In this document: positions 33,243 to 38,708 of the stretch, in pieces | Numbering within the stretch: the first letter of the stretch is position 1 | Layout: every line of letters starts with the position of its first letter | Assembly: GCA_025934375.1 (NCBI GenBank) | Contig: JAICYD010000066.1 | Span: forward strand, 1-38,708 | DNA from: Streptosporangiaceae bacterium | Lineage (GTDB): Bacteria; Actinomycetota; Actinomycetes; Streptosporangiales; Streptosporangiaceae | Length of the DNA stretch: 38,708 bases | Reading direction: 5' to 3' | Notes under the pieces: model-generated | What the model saw: the letters and a program-made list of their open reading frames with translations, nothing else | Told to the model about the DNA's origin: nothing | Database searches by the model: none | Made by a program: the position numbers and the translations under genes

Positions 33243-34190
33243 TCACTCGTCGATCTGACGCTCGGGGTTGGCAGCATCCCACAACTGCTCAAACTGGTCC
33301 TCTAGGTCACGGACCCGCGCGGGCATCGGCGCCAGCAAAGTCCGTACAATAGCTGGCCTTGTCTGACCTGCCGCGAAAGTCGCCGCTGGCGTCGTCTCGT
33401 AGCTGACGACCCCGTCGAAGACGATGAAGTCGAAGATCATTGACCGCATCCAGTCCGGAATGAGTTGATGGTCGAGCATTCGGACTTTAACCCCGACATC
33501 ACGCTGCATCTGGGTAATTTTGAGGAAAGTCTCGTCGCGGGCCAGATCTTCGTTCTCAAACACGAAGATACGCCGTATAGAGACGTGCCGGGCAATCGCT
33601 TCGCGTTGGAGTTCTAGGTAGCGAGTGCCCAAGTCACTAGTCCAGAGGCCGCCGTCGAAACCGCGCATCCCGGCGTCCACCGTAGACAGGGAGATCGCGT
33701 CAATCGAGCGCTCAGCCTCTCGCGTCAAGCCAAGTAGCCAGTCCCGGTCTTCGCCGTCATAGGTTATCTCGCTACCGACTGGCAGCTGACGCACGAGCAA
33801 GGTCACCCGCTCGACCTCCCGGCGCGCGAGGCGCTGAAGCAAAGGGTTAACCCGTCCGTCCGCTTGACTGGCCGTCTCCAGAAAATCTGCCAGCAGCGTT
33901 GCCCCCAGGGTGGACCGCTCTATCATGGACGATAGCTCAGCTGACCTGCCGATCTTCGCAAAGCCTTGAGCGGTACGCTCGTCCACTGCGGAGATCCGTA
34001 TCTCGGTGTCCACCATGAAGAGTATTAGCGCGGATCCAAACGTGATTACAGCGGACAGCATCAAGGAATTCAGGCCCGACACCCCGCCAGCCTCCGCGGA
34101 CAGCAGTGTGATCAGCCCGATCAGCAGAGGAAATCCGATTTTCAGGGCAATCCCCGGCACGAGGCTCCGGCTCACTCCGCCGCTGGTCAT
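33243..34190 (-). CDS. Two-TM membrane protein with PLD/DUF-like soluble domain, unknown function
   Basis: 315 residues. Two hydrophobic helices (about 14-31 and 38-60: ALKIGFPLLIGLITLLS, LMLSAVITFGSALILFMV) anchor the N-terminus. A helical linker follows, then a mixed domain around 150-285 (AISLSTVDAGMRGFDGGLWTSDLGTRYLELQREAI, RRIFVFENEDL, GVKVRMLDHQLIPDWM, FDFIVFDGVVSYET). This pattern resembles phospholipase-D-like or related DUF domains of signalling proteins but lacks an HKD motif. ATG 34190 overlaps the upstream stop as ATGA, so it is translationally coupled to the SCO2521-like gene and probably works with it. The upstream 32 in-frame residues belong to that other gene. Confidence 0.75.
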   Translation of the reverse strand: MTSGGVSRSLVPGIALKIGFPLLIGLITLLSAEAGGVSGLNSLMLSAVITFGSALILFMVDTEIRISAVDERTAQGFAKIGRSAELSSMIERSTLGATLLADFLETASQADGRVNPLLQRLARREVERVTLLVRQLPVGSEITYDGEDRDWLLGLTREAERSIDAISLSTVDAGMRGFDGGLWTSDLGTRYLELQREAIARHVSIRRIFVFENEDLARDETFLKITQMQRDVGVKVRMLDHQLIPDWMRSMIFDFIVFDGVVSYETTPAATFAAGQTRPAIVRTLLAPMPARVRDLEDQFEQLWDAANPERQIDE

Positions 34191-35134
34191 GCGGACTCCG
34201 ATCTTGGTCGGCTGGTGAATGGCTGCATCGCCTCTATGAGGCCCACTGACAATTGATCGCGTATTCGCTCGACAGTTTTCTGCCACTGTAGCGAAAATCC
34301 CGACCTAAGATCTAGCTCCTGCCAGACCCTGTCCAGGATCCTATTCGCGCGGGCTGCGGGCATCCAGGCGTGCATCAAGTGATCGATACCTGGGCGAAGC
34401 AGGCTGATCAGTTCGGCACCGGGACGGCTGCGCGCGAAAGCCCGGTCCACTATGTCGAGCATGGTCGAAAGCAGCCAGTCGTGCAAGGCGAGGTCGGCGC
34501 AGAAATCCGCGAGCGCTCGCGGATTTGGCTCCGCGGTGCGCAGCCGCAGAGTTCGCAAGTCGGCCGTTGCCAGCGTGAAGACTATCTCCTGCTCACAATC
34601 CGAAGATTCGGCAGACCAGCGCAGCCGAGTCCGTCGGCTGCGGAACGGCGGATTGCGGTCTAGATACTCGCTACGCTGGACCGCCGCGAGGACCCGCGCG
34701 TTCACTGCGCCTAGATCAACGGCCGTCGCGATTGCCGGGCCGCGAAGGAAACCGGTCGCAAGGCCTTCTTCGGATGCCTTCCCGAGAACTTCGAGCACTC
34801 CCGGCTGAGCAAGATAATGTGACCACGGACGACGGCGGCCGCCGAAGTCGTGGTGGAAGGTCGCGTGGGTCCCAGCCTGGATGATGCGCCCGTCGGTAAG
34901 CGATAGTTGCGTGGCCGGAGTACCGACGACCCGGACCTCTCGGCGGTCAGCGAGGGGTGCGGAGCAGTCCACGCCGGTCAGAACCTCGGGTGACCATGCA
35001 TAGCGAATCGGACGCTGCCGCGTCCGCACGGATCCGCCGGGCACAATCGCAAGCAGCTCTGCTGCGGTGTCAGTCGACACCGCGGTGGATGTCGAGAGGA
35101 GGCCTGTGTGGACCTCTCCGATCGTTAGCGACAC
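34187..35134 (-). CDS. SCO2521-like protein, unknown function
   Basis: 315 residues. VGLIEAM and DLRTLRLRT show no known enzyme motif. The opening IGEVHTGLLSTSTAVSTDTAAELLAIVPGGSVRTRQRPIRYAWSPEVLTGVDC resembles the SCO2521 family (from memory), consistent with the other SCO252x-like neighbours. The C-terminal half is helical (LADFCADLALHDWLLSTMLDIVDRAFAR, HLMHAWMPAARANRILDRVWQEL). GTG 35134 has no clear ribosome binding site. It is the first gene of a two-gene minus-strand unit with the two-TM protein, facing the plus-strand unit of the same system. Confidence 0.7.
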   Translation of the reverse strand: MSLTIGEVHTGLLSTSTAVSTDTAAELLAIVPGGSVRTRQRPIRYAWSPEVLTGVDCSAPLADRREVRVVGTPATQLSLTDGRIIQAGTHATFHHDFGGRRRPWSHYLAQPGVLEVLGKASEEGLATGFLRGPAIATAVDLGAVNARVLAAVQRSEYLDRNPPFRSRRTRLRWSAESSDCEQEIVFTLATADLRTLRLRTAEPNPRALADFCADLALHDWLLSTMLDIVDRAFARSRPGAELISLLRPGIDHLMHAWMPAARANRILDRVWQELDLRSGFSLQWQKTVERIRDQLSVGLIEAMQPFTSRPRSESA

Positions 35135-35321
35135 GGTCAGATGATTTCACTTTCCGGTACCGCATGCCATGAAGTCCCTGAGTCTTGACTGCATAAAACC
35201 GGCATAGTCGATAGCTCAGGTTCACCCCTTTTCTCCATCATACAGCGATCTCGATCGCTCGCCACCTAGGCTTTTCCGCGCCCTAATACCAGCATCACTT
35301 CAGAGGACCAGCGGGCAGGAA

Positions 35322-36482
35322 CTACCGGGGCGGCGCCAGCGCGGTCCACACCATCGCGCCGAGGTGGCTGAGGGTGTCGATGCCGTACTGCTCGGTGGGG
35401 CTGCCGGTGCTGAGCACTGCCATCAGGTAGTCGCGGCCGCCGCCGGAAACCCAGCCGACGCTGTTGACCTGCCAGTTGGAGTGACCGGCGTTCAGCGGCA
35501 GCCAGCCGTTCTTAAGCGCAACCGTCACCCCGCCGGGCACTCCGCCGGAGACTCCCCACCGCTGCGACGGCGTGACGCTCTCCAGCAAGTCCAGCGCGTA
35601 CTTCTGGTCGTTCTTGTCAAGAACTCCGCTCGGCTGGACGAGTTGGCGGAGCAGGGTGATCTGGTCCTGCGGCGTAGTCGTCGTCAGCTCCCAGCCCGGC
35701 CCGAAGGAGCCGGGGCACTGCAGGCAGCTCGATGGGCTGGTCTGCGCGAGACCGGCCTTGTGACCGAACGCCCGCATCCCCTTGGCAGCGCCCGCGTCAC
35801 CCCACAAGGTGGTGCCCGCGCCGTCGTCGCTCTGCTCGATCATCGGCGGGGTTAGCTCTTGCTCGGTCAGCGACAGGACTGTCCGCTGGACTGTCCGCTG
35901 GCTCAGCACGGCCTGGAGGATCTCCAGGGTCACGACGCCTGCCCCGGCCTGCGGAGCCGACTGGCCAAGCGTCCACTGCTGGCCGGCGGACAGGTCGTAC
36001 ACCGCCACCTCGACCCGCCCCCGGCGCCCCGTGAGGTAGGCCTGGACCCGCGCGCCAAGGGGGCCGGCGGCCTGGCCGAGGCTGGTCCCGGGGGACACCG
36101 CCGGCGCGACAGCCGTAGGTGACGCAGTCGGCGCGCCGGCTGCGGGTGGCGCAGCCGGCGCAATGGTCGCGGGCGGCCCGCCAGTTCCCTGGCCGGCGCC
36201 CCGCCCCGCAGTCGCGTAAGGGCTGTACGGGCTGGCAGTGGCCGGCGCGACGCCCGCCGGCGGATGGCTCGGCGGTCCCCGGAACGCCAGGTACAAGATG
36301 ACGAGCGCGGCCGCGAGAACGATGGCCCCGCCCACGGTGCGCAGAACGCCGAGCACGGAAACCCAGGACCCGCCACGCTGGTCATCATCAAAGTCGAAGT
36401 CAAAGTCGGAGTCGGAGTCGGAGTCGGCCCGCACGATCGGCACATTACTCGCCAGCTGCGCGCCGTGCCCGCACCCGGGCAC
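35322..36482 (-). CDS. Membrane-anchored beta-lactamase-like (class A fold) protein lacking catalytic Ser/Lys
   Basis: 386 residues. An acidic tract of alternating Asp-Ser and Asp-Phe (residues 20-34) precedes a single TM helix (about 42-66), a Pro/Ala-rich linker (70-135) and a beta-lactamase2-like domain (142-386). Catalytic positions are altered: the S-x-x-K box aligns with GVVTLEIL (G182 in place of Ser, T185 in place of Lys), SDN reads SDD (218-220), and KTG reads KNG. WVSGGGRDYLMAVLSTGS is the normal C-terminal strand of the family. It is therefore probably a non-catalytic cell-envelope protein. GTG 36482 lacks a strong ribosome binding site; the internal GTG at residue 17 is an alternative. 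Confidence 0.85.
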   Translation of the reverse strand: MPGCGHGAQLASNVPIVRADSDSDSDFDFDFDDDQRGGSWVSVLGVLRTVGGAIVLAAALVILYLAFRGPPSHPPAGVAPATASPYSPYATAGRGAGQGTGGPPATIAPAAPPAAGAPTASPTAVAPAVSPGTSLGQAAGPLGARVQAYLTGRRGRVEVAVYDLSAGQQWTLGQSAPQAGAGVVTLEILQAVLSQRTVQRTVLSLTEQELTPPMIEQSDDGAGTTLWGDAGAAKGMRAFGHKAGLAQTSPSSCLQCPGSFGPGWELTTTTPQDQITLLRQLVQPSGVLDKNDQKYALDLLESVTPSQRWGVSGGVPGGVTVALKNGWLPLNAGHSNWQVNSVGWVSGGGRDYLMAVLSTGSPTEQYGIDTLSHLGAMVWTALAPPR

Positions 36483-36762
36483 GTCCGGCGAGTCGCGATA
36501 AATCCGGCCTCTTGGCCGCCAGCCGCCATCGGCGCGGGTCCCGCCTCCCGGAGGAGTGCCTCAGGTAGGGCAAACCCCACCTTCGACCGGGAGGCACAGA
36601 CCCGGGACAACCCGGAGGCTCACCCCATCGATCTTGCGGATCCTGGTCCATACCGTGAGCTTTGTTGACCACGCGGCGAATAGGTACCCGCCGCGCGTCA
36701 CCAACGCCCTCGGATAAGCCGGTGAGCCTCGGCTCTGCTCCCCTGAAAGGAAGGAAATCTCC

Positions 36763-38391
36763 TTGCGATCCATCAGCCAGCATGCCCGGTTCCTGCGGCC
36801 CGTGGCGGCGGCGACTGCGGCGGGGGTGGTGATGGTGTCACTCGCCGTCGCCACCACAGATGCCAGAGCGTCCACGGGCGCCGCGCCCGCGGCAAGCGCC
36901 ATGGCAGACGCTCCGCGCGTTCCTCAGCTGAGCTGGACTGCCTGCGATGGCGGCTTCCAGTGCACGACGGCGCGGGTTCCGCTGGACTACCAGCACCCGC
37001 AAGGGGCGACGATCAGCATCGCGGTGATCCGGCACCTGGCGACCAGCCCCGCGCACCGGGCCGGCACGCTTTTCGTCAACGGCGGCGGTCCCAGCGTGCA
37101 GATCGAGTCCTTCCCTGCCGAGTACCCCGCCATCCCCGCCGCGCTGCGAGCGCGGTTCGACATTGTCTCCTTCGACATGCGCGGGTTCGGCCTCAGCACC
37201 CCGGTGCAGTGCTTCCCGACTGCCGCAGCCGAGAACAAAGTGCTGGCCGGCCTGCCGACCGGATTTCCGGTCGGCGCGCGCCAGGTCGCGACCTGGGAGA
37301 AGACCTTCGCGCGGTTCGACGCGACGTGCGCCCGCAACGGCGGCAGCCTGCTCCAGCACGACACATCGGCGGACGTGGCCCGGGACATGAACCTGCTCCG
37401 CCAGGCCATGGCCATCCGCAAACTGAACTACATCGGCCTGTCCTACGGGACGGGACTCGGCGCCGACTACGCCAACCTGTTCCCGGCCACCGTCGGGCAC
37501 ATGGTCCTGGACGGCAACCTTGATCCAGTGGCGTGGTCCACGGGCGGCCGCCTGCCCGACCATCTGCGCGAGGGCGAGGACCTGGCATCCGCGTCGGTAA
37601 TGCGGTCGTTCCTGGGCCTGTGCGGTGCCGCGAGCACCACGGCGTGCGCCTTCTCGGCTGGCGACCCGGCTGCCACCCAGGCAAAGTTCGCCACGCTGCT
37701 GAACCGGCTGCTCAAGCACCCGGTGACCACCGGCACCCCGCCACAGACCTTCACCTATGCCGCGACGATCAACGAGCTGCCACCATCACTGGTAAGCGAC
37801 TGGCCGAGCTTCGCCGTGCTGCTCCAGCGGCTGTGGGCTGCCTCCGCCGTGAATCAGGCACCGGCTGCGGCCAGCCCGGCGGCCCCCCGGACTGGGGCGC
37901 ACGGCACCGCGACCAACGGTACGGCCGCACCGAATACCCCCTACAGCGGCCCGGAACAGCAGGTTGCCGAGTACTGCGCCGATACGGCGGGCCCGTACAG
38001 CACGCGCGCCTATGAGGCCGCCGCCCGGCTGGCCGCCGCCCGTTCGGGCGGGTTCGGGGTCGACCTCACATGGTCAGGCGAGCCATGCGCGGCATGGCCT
38101 GCCAACGCGAGCACGGACCGCTACCCGGGCCCGTGGAACCGCTGGACGGCAAGTCCCATCCTCGTCATCGGTAACACCGGCGACCCGAATACCCCCTACC
38201 GTGACGCGGTCGCGATGTCCCGCGACCTTGCCCGCGCGCGGCTGCTGACCGTCAACGAGTTCGGGCACACCGAGTTCGGCAACCCGGACGCCTGCGCCAC
38301 CAGCTACGAGATCAGCTATATGACAACCGGTGCCCTGCCGCGAGCCGGTACCGTCTGCCAGGCGGATGCACCACCGTTCCCTGGGCCATAG
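36763..38391 (+). CDS. Secreted alpha/beta hydrolase, TAP-like (peptidase S33 group)
   Basis: 542 residues. A basic then hydrophobic signal (FLRPVAAATAAGVVMVSLAVATTDARA) precedes the hydrolase domain. The family opening CTTARVPLDYQHPQGATISIAVIRH and oxyanion region LFVNGGGPSVQ are present. The nucleophile is S227 in GLSYGTGLG, the acid D474 in GNTGDPNTPY and the His H502 in EFGHTEFG, with the TAP-like C-terminal domain in between. Six or more Cys suggest disulfides outside the cell. Members remove tripeptides or hydrolyse esters and amides; substrate unknown. The TTG start 36763 has AAGGAAGGAA upstream and no in-frame ATG is nearby. NGTAAPNTPYSG marks a low-complexity insert. Confidence 0.92.
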   Translation: MRSISQHARFLRPVAAATAAGVVMVSLAVATTDARASTGAAPAASAMADAPRVPQLSWTACDGGFQCTTARVPLDYQHPQGATISIAVIRHLATSPAHRAGTLFVNGGGPSVQIESFPAEYPAIPAALRARFDIVSFDMRGFGLSTPVQCFPTAAAENKVLAGLPTGFPVGARQVATWEKTFARFDATCARNGGSLLQHDTSADVARDMNLLRQAMAIRKLNYIGLSYGTGLGADYANLFPATVGHMVLDGNLDPVAWSTGGRLPDHLREGEDLASASVMRSFLGLCGAASTTACAFSAGDPAATQAKFATLLNRLLKHPVTTGTPPQTFTYAATINELPPSLVSDWPSFAVLLQRLWAASAVNQAPAAASPAAPRTGAHGTATNGTAAPNTPYSGPEQQVAEYCADTAGPYSTRAYEAAARLAAARSGGFGVDLTWSGEPCAAWPANASTDRYPGPWNRWTASPILVIGNTGDPNTPYRDAVAMSRDLARARLLTVNEFGHTEFGNPDACATSYEISYMTTGALPRAGTVCQADAPPFPGP

Positions 38392-38468
38392 GCGCCAGAC
38401 CCGGAGCGTGCCGGCGGCGCGCTGGCGTTCGGCGCCGGCGCCTGGGTCATCGCGATTTCATAAGTAGA

Positions 38469-38498
38469 TTGCCGATACGTCGACCGTTTACCTATGAT
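38469..38498 (+). promoter_or_regulatory. Promoter of the PadR-like gene, leaderless geometry
   Basis: TTGCCG (38469-38474) and TATGAT (38493-38498) are 18 bases apart. The -10 ends 6 bases before ATG 38505, so transcription should start on or next to the start codon. This is the same geometry as at the MFS gene (15608-15645). Confidence 0.65.
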
Positions 38499-38504
38499 GC
38501 GGTC

Positions 38505-38708
38505 ATGACCTCACCACCGATGCGCGAGCCGACGTACTTCGTGCTGGCCGCGCTCCTGGCCGGCCCCCTGCACGGCTACGCCATCATCAAGCGCGCCGGG
38601 GAACTGTCCGGTGGCCGGGTGCGCCTGGCCACCGGCACCCTCTACACGGCGCTGGACCGGCTTACCGCCGAGGGCCACGTGGAGCTCGTCAGCGAGGAGA
38701 CCGTGGCC
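38505..38708 (+). CDS. PadR-family transcriptional regulator, 3' end outside window
   Basis: 68 residues visible, ending with the window. MREPTYFVLAALLAGPLHGYAIIKRAGELSGGRVRLATGTLYTALDRLTAEGHVEL is a standard PadR winged helix: the recognition segment RLATGTLYTALDRL, then the wing. PadR proteins respond to phenolics or drugs and usually autoregulate. The C-terminal dimerisation part and any downstream target gene are outside the window. No ribosome binding site is present, which agrees with the leaderless promoter. Confidence 0.92.
   Translation, partial: MTSPPMREPTYFVLAALLAGPLHGYAIIKRAGELSGGRVRLATGTLYTALDRLTAEGHVELVSEETVA

Noticed and set aside
38431..38442. Self-complementary GGCGCCGGCGCC after the TAP-like hydrolase gene as a terminator
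   Set aside because: No loop and no T-run; simple GC repeat, not a convincing terminator.
1..38708. CRISPR arrays, tRNA/rRNA genes, transposases, integrases, attachment-site repeats
   Set aside because: None seen: no regularly spaced short repeats, no cloverleaf-like or rRNA sequence and no DDE or tyrosine recombinase motifs were found, so the island-like stretch at 24174-35134 has no visible mobility genes.

Overview
The window is very GC-rich and densely coded. Neighbouring genes are often coupled by ATGA/GTGA overlaps, several promoters sit directly on the start codon (leaderless style), and many families are typical of mycelial actinobacteria. These include a NarL-type sensor kinase with a membrane sensor domain, GH10 plus CBM2 xylanase, sedolisin, TAP-like hydrolase, and proteins resembling the Streptomyces SCO2521-SCO2525 set. 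I read it as a chromosomal segment of a soil actinomycete; genus cannot be told from sequence reading alone.

Layout. 1-2950: the 3' part of a sugar-type ABC ATPase gene, a small membrane/coiled-coil gene and an ammonium channel gene. 2955-6488 (minus): an operon of split transketolase (two genes), a 6-oxocamphor-hydrolase-like crotonase and a FadR-type GntR regulator, read from a clear promoter with two tandem operator-like repeats on its start point. 6686-12122 (plus): a divergent, tightly coupled kynurenine-pathway operon (RidA, HAAO, ACMSD, kynureninase, kynurenine monooxygenase, tryptophan dioxygenase), in almost exactly the reverse of the pathway order. A strong hairpin lies between it and the convergent GH10 xylanase (12204-14168). 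14355-17072: GNAT-TetR gene pair with a palindromic operator, and a divergent MFS exporter behind a 19-bp-spacer, MerR-type promoter. 17244-19275: two-component system. 19382-24163: secreted sedolisin, DUF899-like protein, PH-like membrane protein and a flavoprotein of the fumarate reductase/ketosteroid dehydrogenase family.

24174-35134 is the most interesting part and has visibly less extreme codon use. It holds a 1046-residue WD40 / Ras-like GTPase / zinc-ribbon / TIR protein. Divergent from it are two paralogous NNMT-like methyltransferases, a 615-aa SCO2524-like protein, a P-loop ATPase relative with an altered Walker lysine and an SCO2522-like protein. Facing these is a coupled pair made of an SCO2521-like protein and a two-TM protein. 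Together they look like a multi-gene nucleotide-dependent signalling or conflict (defence) system. The TIR effector could cut NAD+, and the NNMT-like enzymes could in principle act on the nicotinamide released; this is inference.

35322-38708: a membrane-anchored beta-lactamase-like protein that has lost its catalytic Ser and Lys, a secreted TAP-like alpha/beta hydrolase and the start of a PadR regulator gene read from a leaderless promoter.

No tRNA, rRNA, CRISPR array, insertion sequence or phage attachment site was seen.
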